A stretch of DNA of 64,000 bases from Actinomyces provencensis (GTDB lineage Bacteria > Actinomycetota > Actinomycetes > Actinomycetales > Actinomycetaceae): NCBI RefSeq assembly GCF_900155435.1, contig NZ_LT700212.1, positions 2,215,462-2,279,461 on the forward strand, written 5' to 3'. Positions 1-8,781 of the stretch are shown one piece after another. Under the pieces are notes generated by a model that saw nothing but the letters and a program-made list of their open reading frames with translations, searched no databases and was not told the origin of the DNA. How positions within the stretch are numbered: position 1 is the first letter of the stretch; every line of letters starts with the position of its first letter. The translations under genes were made by a program, and so were the position numbers.

Positions 1-76
1 GCAGGACGACACCTACGGGGTCCTGGGGTACATGCCCCTGAGCCTCACCATCATCGCTCAACAGATCACCCCATGA
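1..76 (+). CDS. Phage head-tail or tail-completion protein, C-terminal fragment
   Basis: Reading from base 2, 24 codons run to a TGA at 74-76, immediately before the major tail protein gene. The visible residues end ...SLTIIAQQITP. Position directly upstream of the tail tube gene is where siphoviruses usually encode a head-tail connector or tail terminator. The fragment is too short for a family call; the role is inferred only from gene order. Confidence 0.5.
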   Translation, partial: QDDTYGVLGYMPLSLTIIAQQITP

Positions 77-98
77 CGGGTGAGGAGAGGAAGCAATC

Positions 99-686
99 AT
101 GGCTGCAGATGCTGCAGGCAACGACCTCGGTGCCGTCTTCATTCCGGTCACGGGGAACATCGCGATCGCGCCGTTCGGGACGGCAGTGCCGTCACCGGCG
201 GATGGCGCGAAGGCGACGGTGACGCTCGCTGAGGTCTTCGAGAAGCTGGGCCTGTTCGCTGAGGACGGCGGCTTCGAGTGGACGGAGGAGGCGTCGGGTG
301 ACCCGATCGTGTTCTTCCAGCAGGGGTACTCGATCCCGTCCGGCGAGGCGAACGTCCAGGTGGTCGTCAAGCTCGCCGAGACGTCTCGCAAGAACCTGGA
401 GACGGTGCGCGGCACGAAGTTCGACGCGAACAACCACACGATCGTGGACGCGTCGGGCAACCCGCTCCAGTATGTGGTGTGGACTGAGGAGATCGCGAAG
501 AACGGCAACATCCGCCGCCGTGCCTGCGAGAACGCGACCGTGGCCTCCTGGAAGGAGGACAAGGACGAGCGTGGCACCGTCAAGGGCATCGAGGTGACCT
601 GGACGTTCAAGGAGGCCGCGGGGCATCCCAGTGGCCAGTTCCACGAGTGGTTCCTGACCCCCGCGGACCTCACCCCCGCTCCCTGA
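99..686 (+). CDS. Major tail (tube) protein
   Basis: A 195-residue protein likely to form the non-contractile tail tube. It is rich in beta-type sequence, and the central stretch (EDGGFEWTEEASGDPIVFFQ onward) resembles actinophage tube proteins. Its place two genes before the chaperone pair and tape measure gene is the standard siphovirus order. A good ribosome-binding site (GAGGAGAGGAAG) lies 6-8 bases before the ATG at 99. A strong hairpin follows the stop codon, which suits a gene expressed at a higher level than the genes downstream. The call rests on synteny plus general composition, not on a search. Confidence 0.8.
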   Translation: MAADAAGNDLGAVFIPVTGNIAIAPFGTAVPSPADGAKATVTLAEVFEKLGLFAEDGGFEWTEEASGDPIVFFQQGYSIPSGEANVQVVVKLAETSRKNLETVRGTKFDANNHTIVDASGNPLQYVVWTEEIAKNGNIRRRACENATVASWKEDKDERGTVKGIEVTWTFKEAAGHPSGQFHEWFLTPADLTPAP

Positions 687-695
687 CCCATGGTC

Positions 696-734
696 GTCGC
701 CCCCGCCCGAGCGGTCCTCCCGGGCGGGGGCGAC
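696..734 (+). terminator. Hairpin terminator/attenuator after major tail gene
   Basis: A perfect 14-bp stem (GTCGCCCCCGCCCG pairing with its complement at 721-734) encloses an 11-base loop between the tail tube and chaperone genes. There is no T-run, so it may only lower read-through into the downstream tail genes. Confidence 0.65.
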
Positions 735-786
735 TCACATCCGGAGGACCGCCACTCATCCATCTCTCGATCATGGAGGACCAACC

Positions 787-1146
787 ATGGCCACCACCCG
801 TAAGCCCACCACTACCCGCCGCCCAGCCGCTCGCACGAAGCCAAAGGCCGCACCGAAGCCGAAGACATTCGTCACCGCCGATGACGTCCTCCACTGGACG
901 GCGTCCGACGGCACGGAAGTCGCCATCAGCTTGCGATGCAAGACGAAGGTGTTCCGCGAACTGGAGAACCTCAACGACCTCGGTGCCTTCTTCCGATTCC
1001 TCGACGCGATCGGGGATGAGAAGACCGCCGCCCAGGTGGACGAGCTCGACATCCTCGACACCACGCAGCTGGTCGAAGAGTGGGGCGACGCCCTCGCCGA
1101 GCGCGTGAGCCGAGCGATCGGGCAGCCGGTCACCGCGGGGGAATGA
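787..1146 (+). CDS. Tail assembly chaperone (gpG-like)
   Basis: A 119-residue protein with a basic Lys/Pro/Thr-rich N-terminus (residues 1-27) and a small acidic helical body. Size and position between the tail tube and tape measure genes match the first tail assembly chaperone of siphoviruses, which coats the tape measure protein during tail assembly. Its stop codon overlaps the next start as ATGA at 1143-1146. In this family the second protein is often made by a -1 ribosomal frameshift. The downstream frame is -1 relative to this one, and a run of five G (1137-1141) lies just before the stop, but no canonical heptamer is present. The identity is from synteny. Confidence 0.75.
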   Translation: MATTRKPTTTRRPAARTKPKAAPKPKTFVTADDVLHWTASDGTEVAISLRCKTKVFRELENLNDLGAFFRFLDAIGDEKTAAQVDELDILDTTQLVEEWGDALAERVSRAIGQPVTAGE

Positions 1147-1562
1147 GGGGCGAGCTCCAGCTCGCCTTCACACATGAGACCCAGCTCGCTCTCGACCTCC
1201 GCGCGATCTTCCGAATGGAGACCGCGGACCTCCTCCGCGCGGACGTGACGACGGGTGTCGTCGTCGTCCACCGCCTGCTCTGGGACACCGGGACCATGCT
1301 CGGCGCCCGAGTGGCGGGATACTCGCAGCCTCTCTCGCAGGGTGACGTCTTCGCCCTCGCGGCCCACGCGGCAGCAATCAACGACGGCAGGCCGAAGAAC
1401 TCGAAGCCCGTCATCCCGATGTGGCCATGGCCTGACCCGGACGAGAAGAAGCGGACCAAGCCTGCCCAGGACGTGACGCCCGAAGAGCGGCGTCGCCTCC
1501 GCGAGCAGCTCGACAGGTACTCGGCAATCCCGGGTGCACAGGAGGACGGAGGCGAGTCCTGA
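1143..1562 (+). CDS. Second tail assembly chaperone (gpT/GT-like)
   Basis: A 139-residue protein starting at the ATG that overlaps the previous stop by four bases. An upstream start at 1080 would lie wholly inside the preceding gene and is less likely. The C-terminal third is charged (DPDEKKRTKP..., then EERRRLREQLDRY) and looks helical. In the family this protein, alone or as a frameshift fusion with the upstream protein, binds the tape measure protein and recruits tail tube subunits. Its stop overlaps the tape measure start (TGATG at 1560-1564), indicating coupled translation. Confidence 0.7.
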   Translation: MRGELQLAFTHETQLALDLRAIFRMETADLLRADVTTGVVVVHRLLWDTGTMLGARVAGYSQPLSQGDVFALAAHAAAINDGRPKNSKPVIPMWPWPDPDEKKRTKPAQDVTPEERRRLREQLDRYSAIPGAQEDGGES

Positions 1563-4500
1563 TGGCAGATCGAATTGTCGGCACCGCGGCCGTGAGCGTG
1601 TTCCCCACCTTCAAGGGCGTTCGTGCGAACACCCAGAAGGAGGCCACGGCCGCGGGCCGGCAGTTCGGTGAGCGGTTCACCAAGAGCGCCGGGAACTCCT
1701 CGAAGTCACTCTCAGAGAAGGTCCTCACCCCCTTCAAGTCCGGCGTCTCCAAGGCCGCCAAGGCACTCTCCGACGCTCGCCTGAAGCAGGCTGACGCCGC
1801 GGGCAAGGTGGCTGTCGCAGAGCAGAAGCTCGTCGAAGTCACCGCCCGCTACGGGGAGGGGTCCTCCCAGCAGCTGCGAGCCACCCAGCAGCTGGAGAAG
1901 GCCCAGCGGGACCTCGCGACCGCTGAGTCGAACACCCAAGTCGCTTCCTCCCGACTCTCCGAGGCGCAGGAGCGCCTCAAGGTCGCCACCCTCGAAACGC
2001 AGTCCGCAACGAGCCGCCTCGCCTCGAAGGTCAAGGCAGCCGGTCGTGACTTCAAGTCAGGGTTCAACAGCCTCGACGCCGGGAAGGATGCTGCCACCGG
2101 GCTGTCGGGGGCGTTCGGGAGCCTCGTCGGATCGGTCTCTCGCGCTGCGCGGGGTATCCCGACTGAGATCGGCAAGACCTTCGCCCAGGTCGCCTCCGGG
2201 GTCGGCACCGAGCTCGGTCGCCTAGGCACCCAGGTCATGTCCTGGGGCGCTCAGGTCGCCGCCAAGACGGCGCTGGCCCTCATGCCGATCAGGATGCGAG
2301 TCGCCTCCATGGCGACCTCCGTCGGCCAGACTCTCGGCCGCATCGGGGCGACCATCGCGAAACCCTTCGTCGCGGCCAGCGAGCGCGTCGGCAAGGTCGC
2401 CCAGACGATCGGCTCCTCCGTGGCCGGCGGACTCCGCTCTGCCCGAGCTCACGTCTCCGACTTCGCGACGTCCGTCGGTGACACCATGTCCCGGGCCGCC
2501 TCGAGGGCGACCGATCCCTTCGTGCGCTTCGGCAAGCAGGTCGGCGACGTCCTCGGCCGCGCCCGCACCAAGGCCACGGACACCGCATCCTCCATCGGAA
2601 CGACATTCGCCCGGCTCGGCACCCGACTGGCCAGCCCGTTCGTCAGCTTCGGACGCAAGGTCGGAGGCTTCCTCTCACCGGCCGTCGCTGCCGTCTCATC
2701 CCGAGTCAGCTCCATGGCCACCGCCGCGGCCCTAGGTGCCGAGCGCATGGGCCAGGCCATCACCAAGCCCTTCCAGGGACTCGGCTCCCGCATCGGCGCA
2801 CACCTCGGCCCCGTCGGCACAGCCGTCGGCGCGCTCGCGGGCAAGCTCGGCCCCGCGGTCGGGTCTGGCGTGTCCTCCATGGTGGGCCGCTTCGCGTCGG
2901 GCATGTCGTCCATGGTGCAGGCCGCGGGGCGTGGGGTCGCCTCGGTCACCTCCGCTCTTGCCAATGGCCTGTCGGGCCCGGCAACAGCAGTCGTGTCAGC
3001 AGCGGCTGCAGGGATCGGGGTGGCCCTCACCAAGGGCTTCTCCCGGCTGACGTCACTGGACACGGCTCAGGCGAAGCTGCGTGGTCTCGGCAACGACGCG
3101 TCCACGGTCGACAAGATCATGGCGTCGGCCCAGAAGTCCGTGAAGGGGACAGCCTTCGGGCTGGACGAGGCTGCGACCACCGCGGCGGGCGCTGTGGCGG
3201 CCGGTATCAAGCCTGGGGAGGCCCTGGACAAGGTCCTCTCGACCGTCGCGAACTCGGCGGCAGCAACGGGTCGGCCAATGTCGGAGATGGGTGCGATCTT
3301 CAACAAGGTCGCCACCTCCGGCAAGGCCTACACCGACGACATCCGCCAGGTCGCCGATTCTGGTCTCCCGATCTGGCAGAAGCTTGCCGACGCCATGGGG
3401 GTCACGACCGACGAGGCCCAGAAGATGGCCTCGGAAGGGAAGATCAGCTTCGAGCAATTCCGGGCGGCTGCGGAGTCCGCCGCGGGCACGGTGGCGACCG
3501 AGATGGGCACTACGGTGCCCGGGGCCTTCAAGAACACGATGGCCTCCCTCGGACGCATCGGGGCGAACCTCCTGTCGGGGATCTACCCGAAGATTGCTCC
3601 TCTCCTGCAGGCCATCATGACGGCCCTGGGGCCCGTCGAAGACAAGGCGAAGGCTCTCGGCGAGGTCATCGGGGCGAAGCTGGGCCCGGTGCTCGACCGG
3701 ATCACGACGTCGATCTCGAAGCTGGGCGAGGGCTCCGGCGGGCTGGTCTCCAAGCTGTCCGGGCTCACGGGTGGTATCGCACCCCTGGCGGGTGCGTTCA
3801 TCGCGCTGGGCACAGGTGGCCTGTCGGGAGTGCTCGCAAAGCTTGGTCCCCTGGCGAAGCTCCTGCCCGGGGTCGGTTCGGCGGCGAAGCTCCTCTCGGG
3901 CCCGATCGGTCTCTTGGTCGGAGCTTTCGCTGGACTCGTGGCTACAAGCCCCGAGCTGCAGGGCGCGCTGGGTGGCCTCGTGTCTGGAGTGTTCTCGACT
4001 CTGGGGACCATCGTTCAGTCCCTGCAGCCAGTGTTCTCTCAGCTGATGACGTCCCTCACGGGTGTCGGGTCCGTGATCGCCGGGGTCCTGGCCCAGTCGA
4101 TCATGCAGCTCACGCCAGTCCTGACGATGGTCCTCTCCGTCGTGGGGAGCCTCGTCGCGCAGATCCTGCCGATGCTGCTACCGGTGCTGGGCCAGATCGC
4201 CATGGTGATCGCCCAGGTCCTGCCGATCCTCGTGCAGGTCGTGCTGGCGATCCTCCCGCCACTCATGGCCGTGGTGCAGGCCCTCATCCCCGTGATCATG
4301 CAGGTGGTGGCGGCGGTCCTCCAGATCATCTCCGCGATCCTGCCCCTCCTACCGCCGATCGCGCAGCTGATCGGCGCGCTCCTGCCGCCCCTGGTGGCGC
4401 TGTTCGCGGCGGTCTTGCCGCCCGTGATCGCTCTGGCCTCGGCGATCATCTCCAACCTCATGCCCGTCATCATGGGGCTGCTGAACATCCTGACGGGCCT

Positions 4501-5119
4501 GATCAATTTCGTCACCGGCGTGTTCACCGGGAACTGGAGCCAGGCGTGGAATGGGGTCAAGCAGATCTTCTCTGGGTTCGTGGACACCATCAAGGGCCTG
4601 ATCTCCGGGACCCTCAAGACGGTGTTCCAGGACATCCCGCGGATGATCATGGGCGTGTTCTCCGGCGCCGGACGCTGGCTCTGGGACATCGGCAAGTCGA
4701 TCATCGACGGCCTGGTCGACGGACTGAAAAGCGCCTTCGGCAAGGTCAAGGACACCCTCGGGAACCTCACCTCGATGCTACCGGACTGGAAGGGGCCCGC
4801 CTCCCTGGATCGGCGGATTCTGCGCCCGTCGGGTCAGATGGTCATCGAGGGGTTCGAGGACGGACTGGAGGACCGCTTCGCCAGCGTGCGACGCAACCTC
4901 CAGACCTTCACCTCGACCCTCGCAACCACACCCCCGACCAATACATCCACCGCTACCAGCACACAAGCAGATGCGCTCGCGGCGCTGGCGTCAGGGGCAG
5001 GAACGGTGCGTCTGGATCTGGGCGGGATCACCGTGGTGGATCGGAAGGGGCAGATCATCGCGGTCTTGGAGACGGTCGCTGAGGATGTGGCGATCGACGT
5101 CGTAAACAGCAGGGGGTGA
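1562..5119 (+). CDS. Tail tape measure protein
   Basis: This 1185-residue protein is the largest in the tail region and sets tail length by scaffolding the tube. Residues 1-160 are a charged coiled-coil-like segment. Residues 160-480 contain repeated Ser/Ala/Arg-rich segments of similar pattern (GxxVG..R..ATxP repeats). Residues about 490-690 match the tape-measure core domain, with the motif series AAGAVAAGIKPGEAL, GKAYTDDIRQVADSGLPIW and GKISFEQFRAAAESAAG. Residues about 830-995 are a long very hydrophobic stretch with several potential membrane segments, usual for proteins released into the host envelope at DNA injection. It lies between the chaperones and distal tail genes, as expected. 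Confidence 0.93.
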   Translation: MADRIVGTAAVSVFPTFKGVRANTQKEATAAGRQFGERFTKSAGNSSKSLSEKVLTPFKSGVSKAAKALSDARLKQADAAGKVAVAEQKLVEVTARYGEGSSQQLRATQQLEKAQRDLATAESNTQVASSRLSEAQERLKVATLETQSATSRLASKVKAAGRDFKSGFNSLDAGKDAATGLSGAFGSLVGSVSRAARGIPTEIGKTFAQVASGVGTELGRLGTQVMSWGAQVAAKTALALMPIRMRVASMATSVGQTLGRIGATIAKPFVAASERVGKVAQTIGSSVAGGLRSARAHVSDFATSVGDTMSRAASRATDPFVRFGKQVGDVLGRARTKATDTASSIGTTFARLGTRLASPFVSFGRKVGGFLSPAVAAVSSRVSSMATAAALGAERMGQAITKPFQGLGSRIGAHLGPVGTAVGALAGKLGPAVGSGVSSMVGRFASGMSSMVQAAGRGVASVTSALANGLSGPATAVVSAAAAGIGVALTKGFSRLTSLDTAQAKLRGLGNDASTVDKIMASAQKSVKGTAFGLDEAATTAAGAVAAGIKPGEALDKVLSTVANSAAATGRPMSEMGAIFNKVATSGKAYTDDIRQVADSGLPIWQKLADAMGVTTDEAQKMASEGKISFEQFRAAAESAAGTVATEMGTTVPGAFKNTMASLGRIGANLLSGIYPKIAPLLQAIMTALGPVEDKAKALGEVIGAKLGPVLDRITTSISKLGEGSGGLVSKLSGLTGGIAPLAGAFIALGTGGLSGVLAKLGPLAKLLPGVGSAAKLLSGPIGLLVGAFAGLVATSPELQGALGGLVSGVFSTLGTIVQSLQPVFSQLMTSLTGVGSVIAGVLAQSIMQLTPVLTMVLSVVGSLVAQILPMLLPVLGQIAMVIAQVLPILVQVVLAILPPLMAVVQALIPVIMQVVAAVLQIISAILPLLPPIAQLIGALLPPLVALFAAVLPPVIALASAIISNLMPVIMGLLNILTGLINFVTGVFTGNWSQAWNGVKQIFSGFVDTIKGLISGTLKTVFQDIPRMIMGVFSGAGRWLWDIGKSIIDGLVDGLKSAFGKVKDTLGNLTSMLPDWKGPASLDRRILRPSGQMVIEGFEDGLEDRFASVRRNLQTFTSTLATTPPTNTSTATSTQADALAALASGAGTVRLDLGGITVVDRKGQIIAVLETVAEDVAIDVVNSRG

Positions 5120-5123
5120 CGTT

Positions 5124-5807
5124 ATGGCAATCGTCGGCTGGGTGGCGACTCACACGGGCCTGCCGAGCCTGCACGTGACAGGGCCCGCCCTCGTCACGGT
5201 TGGGGAGCGCACGCTGTGCGTCGTCGGTGCGGGGTCGGAACGCCTGGTGTCCGATGCGCTGGCAGTTCCCGGCGTGGCCGCCACCTACGTGGACGGGTCA
5301 CAGAGCGTGACCCTGACGCGGCGGCCATCGCCGGGCCTGGATGTCGTTTCGAACATCTGGGGGCGGGCGATTCCCATGTTGCGCTGGGAGCGTGACGAGG
5401 GGAAGCGTGAGTGGAACTCCGACGTGGTCCTCTATCCGGGTGGTGGCTCTCGTCGGCCTGAGGTCCTCCCCGCCCGCACGGGGTCCGGGCGTTTCGTCCT
5501 GATGGACCCAGCGCTGGAGGACGAAGCGTGGCGGGTCCTGCAGTCCACGGATTCTCTGATCATTGCGCCAGGTCTACCCGTCCCAGGGCTCCCGCCACTG
5601 ATCGCGGTAGATGTCCAGACCGTCGCCCGCTCGATCGCGAGGTGGCGTGATGGGATGCTGCGATTCGAGGTGTCCTGGACGGAGGCGGTCGGGCAGTCGG
5701 GCGCAGCGGAAGTGGTCACCTGGGGCGAATGGCAGGAGTATGACCATGGGTGGAAGAACCGCACGATGTTGGACCTGGCGCGCCTGATCGCGGGGATGCC
5801 GTCATGA
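5124..5807 (+). CDS. Distal tail protein (Dit-like)
   Basis: A 227-residue protein directly after the tape measure gene, where siphoviruses encode the distal tail protein that forms the hub between tail tube and tip. The sequence is beta-rich with many Trp (GEWQEYDHGWKNR near the C-terminus), typical of actinophage tail-tip proteins. The start lies four bases after the tape measure stop, with AGGGGGTGA upstream as a ribosome-binding site. Its stop overlaps the next start as ATGA at 5804-5807. The assignment depends on order and size; it could also be described simply as a minor tail protein. Confidence 0.65.
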   Translation: MAIVGWVATHTGLPSLHVTGPALVTVGERTLCVVGAGSERLVSDALAVPGVAATYVDGSQSVTLTRRPSPGLDVVSNIWGRAIPMLRWERDEGKREWNSDVVLYPGGGSRRPEVLPARTGSGRFVLMDPALEDEAWRVLQSTDSLIIAPGLPVPGLPPLIAVDVQTVARSIARWRDGMLRFEVSWTEAVGQSGAAEVVTWGEWQEYDHGWKNRTMLDLARLIAGMPS

Positions 5808-6883
5808 GGCCGGGACCTCCCACGGATCTCCTGGCGGACAGTGTGGTGGTGGGGTGTGACCTGTCGGTGGTGCGCGGCCGTGAGGTCCTCGCTCCTGGCG
5901 GTGTGCCCGCGTGGAATGTGGAGCTCGACGAGACCGACGATCGGGTGGTCCCCGGCCAGTTGACGTTCATGGCACCCAGATCGTGGGTCCCGACCCACCC
6001 CCTCGCACCATTGGCGAACTTCGGGCAGCGCGTCCACGTCACCCAGACCCTCACGGCGGGCACTCGGCCGTGGAAGGTGGGGATCGGCTGGTTCAAGATC
6101 GACTCGTGGGAGGAGCAGGACGAGGGCGTGCAGGTCACTGCCCTGGACCTCCTGTCCATCCCGGATGAGGACCCGCTGGTGTGGCCCTCCAGTCCGCCGG
6201 CGGGTGCCACGCTCCTCTCGGAGTTGCGTCGCATGGCCGCCCCCCTCCCGGTGGTCCTGGATGATCCCTCGAACCCGGCGGTCCCGAGGAACACGCAGTA
6301 CGCGACGAGCCGGACGGAGAACATCCGTGACCTGTGCTCGAGCTACGGGAAGGACTACGCGGTCCAGGACGACGGGTACCTGCACGTGTGGGCCCGACGG
6401 GATGGTAGGGATCCGGTGGCGACCTACGGCGGCGTGAAGGACCTGGGGACGCCGGGTGCCCGCCCGGGGCGTCTCCTGTCATCCCCGAGGAAGAGCCTGC
6501 CCCGGCGGGCGAACCGATTCACGGTGGTCGGCACCCAGGGCAGTGGCGAGGATGAGCAGCGGTGGAGTGCGACTGTCAGCGCCACCCAGCCGCCCTACGA
6601 CCCTGAGGCGTATGGGGTCAAGCATGAGCGCCACGAGATGAACATGGCCACCAGCCAGTCCCAAGTCACTGCAGCGGCGAACACCTACATGCGCAACGCA
6701 ATGATCGCCACGGAGGTCCGCAGCCTGGAGATGCCCTCGGATTCTCGCCTGCAGCGCGGGGATGTCATCAGCGTGCACACGGAGGCTGGGGAGTTCTTCA
6801 CGGGGAGGGCCCGGCAGATCTACCTCCCGGTGTCGGATCACAAGAAGAACATGCGAGTGGATGCGGAGGTCCTCCTGTGGTGA
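5804..6883 (+). CDS. Minor tail protein (tail tip, Tal-like)
   Basis: A 359-residue protein. I chose the ATG at 5804, which overlaps the previous stop by four bases, over an in-frame ATG at 5750 that lies inside the upstream gene. The N-terminal half (WNVELDETDDRVVPGQLTF) and the region near residue 180 resemble tail-tip proteins that follow Dit in actinophages and carry phage baseplate-hub folds. No peptidase or glycosidase catalytic motif is obvious. It overlaps the next gene (GTGA at 6880-6883), so tail-tip genes appear translationally coupled. Confidence 0.6.
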   Translation: MRPGPPTDLLADSVVVGCDLSVVRGREVLAPGGVPAWNVELDETDDRVVPGQLTFMAPRSWVPTHPLAPLANFGQRVHVTQTLTAGTRPWKVGIGWFKIDSWEEQDEGVQVTALDLLSIPDEDPLVWPSSPPAGATLLSELRRMAAPLPVVLDDPSNPAVPRNTQYATSRTENIRDLCSSYGKDYAVQDDGYLHVWARRDGRDPVATYGGVKDLGTPGARPGRLLSSPRKSLPRRANRFTVVGTQGSGEDEQRWSATVSATQPPYDPEAYGVKHERHEMNMATSQSQVTAAANTYMRNAMIATEVRSLEMPSDSRLQRGDVISVHTEAGEFFTGRARQIYLPVSDHKKNMRVDAEVLLW

Positions 6884-7686
6884 CGAAACGACGGTTCCTG
6901 GACGTCAAGCCCGACGATGCGGCCGCGACCGCGGGGCAGCTGTCGCAGCGGGATTCCTGGGTGTCGGCCACCATCACCGAGCAGGTCGACCAGACGAACG
7001 TCGCGATCCGTATCGACGGAACCCCCGACGATCTCCCTGACGTGGTGGCGCCCTCGGAGTCCGGTGTCAGTGCCGTGGGCGCGTCGGTGCGGGCCCTGCG
7101 GGACTCGACGGGACGGGTGACGAAGGTCAGCATCCCCGACCGGATCCCTGAGGGCGCGGTGACCTTCTCGGTGGGTGTGACGGGTGAGCGTCTCGTGCAG
7201 CTGGATGCGACCACCGCAGCGCAGGGTGCCCAGCTGGACGCCGCGCAGGTGGCTCTCGACGAGGCGCGCGCCAAGCTGGAGGATCCCGAGACGGGACTGG
7301 ATGCCGCCCAGACGAAGGCTGATGCCGCCGTGAGGGACGCGGTCGAGGCTCTCTCGGCCGCGAGCCAGGCCGTGGAGGACGCTTCCTCTGCTGTGGTCCT
7401 GCGAGTGGATTCTTCCAGGGGCTTGGTGTTCAAGAACAGCATGGTGTCCACCGTGCTGTCGGTGAGTGTGTTCGCGAAGGGGCGCACGATCACGGACATC
7501 GTGGACCTGCATGACGTGTTCGGTGCGGGCGCTTTCCTGGAGTGGCAGTGGCGTCGCCTGGACGATTCAGATTTCGGTGTGATCTCCAGTGAGGACACGC
7601 GCATCGGAGCAGGAGGCTTCACTCTCACGGTGAGCCCGGCGGATGTGGACACGAAGACCGTGTTCATGTGTGTCTTGAAGACCTGA
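6880..7686 (+). CDS. Minor tail protein with coiled coil and C-terminal Ig-like domain
   Basis: A 268-residue protein beginning at GTG 6880 (a second GTG at 6877 is also possible), overlapping the preceding stop. Residues 1-100 form an N-terminal attachment-like domain, residues about 105-165 are an Ala/Glu-rich coiled coil (AAQGAQLDAAQVALDEARAK), and residues about 168-268 form a beta-rich domain. That last domain shares the pattern SSRGLVFKNSMVSTVLSV with the C-terminus of the following gene (SSNGFIFKNSAIATVLTA), so the two proteins share a duplicated module. A structural tail or fibre role is inferred from order. Confidence 0.6.
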   Translation: MTKRRFLDVKPDDAAATAGQLSQRDSWVSATITEQVDQTNVAIRIDGTPDDLPDVVAPSESGVSAVGASVRALRDSTGRVTKVSIPDRIPEGAVTFSVGVTGERLVQLDATTAAQGAQLDAAQVALDEARAKLEDPETGLDAAQTKADAAVRDAVEALSAASQAVEDASSAVVLRVDSSRGLVFKNSMVSTVLSVSVFAKGRTITDIVDLHDVFGAGAFLEWQWRRLDDSDFGVISSEDTRIGAGGFTLTVSPADVDTKTVFMCVLKT

Positions 7687-7748
7687 CCCGCCTCACGCAC
7701 CCCTCAACCCGCATGTAGCACCCCCCTCTTCCGGAAGGCAGGACAGTC

Positions 7749-8780
7749 ATGGCTCAGAAAGCCGCAGATCAAGTCACCATCGTCGATGTCACCGACGCGT
7801 ACAGCGTGATCCTCACCAGCGAGGCGTATACGTTCCCCGGCACTACGTCGGCCGCGAAGGCGGGTTCCACGACTACGCAGGTCGTGGCGATGCTGGGGGC
7901 GGATCAGGTGGCCGCCACGGTGACACTGTCTGAGATCACGGCGCCCAGTGGGGTGACGGTGACAAAGGACACGGACGCGACAGCGCCCACCCTGACTATC
8001 ACGGTGAGCACGTCGGTGACCGCACCGGGCAACGTGAAAATCCCGGTGCACATCGGGGACGTGACCATCGTGAAGTCCTTCTCGTTCGCGATTGCGTTCA
8101 CGGGTGCTGGTGGCAACGCGGGCAAGGGTATCTCGTCCACGAAGGTGGAGTATCAGGCCGGATCGAGTGGCACAAGCGCACCAACCGGCGCGTGGTCCAC
8201 TTCGATCCCCTCCGTGGGCGCCGGCCAGTTCCTGTGGACCAGGACGACCTACACATACACGGACACCTCCACGGTCACGTCCTACGCGGTCGGCATGATG
8301 GGCCAGAAGGGGGACCCAGGCAGCGCCGGTAAGGGCGTGAAGCAGGCGGACGTGACCTACCAGGTGGGGAACAGTGGGAGTACTCCTCCAACCGGCACGT
8401 GGGCGGTGTCGATCCCGACCACTCCCCAGGGACAGTTCTTGTGGACCCGGACAGTGACGACCTACACCGACAATGCGATCAGCACCACGTACAGCGTGGC
8501 TCGCGCTGGCGTGGACGGTTCGGACGGTGCGGACGCCATCACCCTCGTCGTCACCTCCAGCAACGGGTTCATCTTCAAGAACAGTGCCATCGCGACGGTG
8601 CTCACCGCCCACGTCTACAAGGCAGGCGTGGAAGTCACCGGGGCAGAGCTGACGGCGCTGGGGACCATCAAGTGGTACAAGGACGGGTCCAGCACGGCTG
8701 CTGCCACTGGTGCCACGCTGACGATTGACGCGGGCCAGGTGTCTGGGAAGGCGTCCTACACGGCCCAGTTGGAGGGATGA
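7749..8780 (+). CDS. Tail fibre-like protein with duplicated beta domain
   Basis: A 343-residue protein with AAGGCAGGA upstream of the ATG. Two adjacent copies of a roughly 50-residue beta domain are visible, at about residues 135-185 and 199-250. Each has the pattern VxYQxGxSG...PTGxWxxSIP...GQFLWTRTxxTYTD. They are joined by a short collagen-like linker (GQKGDPGSAGKG). The C-terminal domain (about 265-343) repeats the FKNSxxxTVL module of the upstream gene. This W-S-x-x-xP...GQFLWTR repeat is typical of phage fibre and tail proteins that display binding domains. Binding target unknown. Confidence 0.6.
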   Translation: MAQKAADQVTIVDVTDAYSVILTSEAYTFPGTTSAAKAGSTTTQVVAMLGADQVAATVTLSEITAPSGVTVTKDTDATAPTLTITVSTSVTAPGNVKIPVHIGDVTIVKSFSFAIAFTGAGGNAGKGISSTKVEYQAGSSGTSAPTGAWSTSIPSVGAGQFLWTRTTYTYTDTSTVTSYAVGMMGQKGDPGSAGKGVKQADVTYQVGNSGSTPPTGTWAVSIPTTPQGQFLWTRTVTTYTDNAISTTYSVARAGVDGSDGADAITLVVTSSNGFIFKNSAIATVLTAHVYKAGVEVTGAELTALGTIKWYKDGSSTAAATGATLTIDAGQVSGKASYTAQLEG

Positions 8781-8781
8781 C

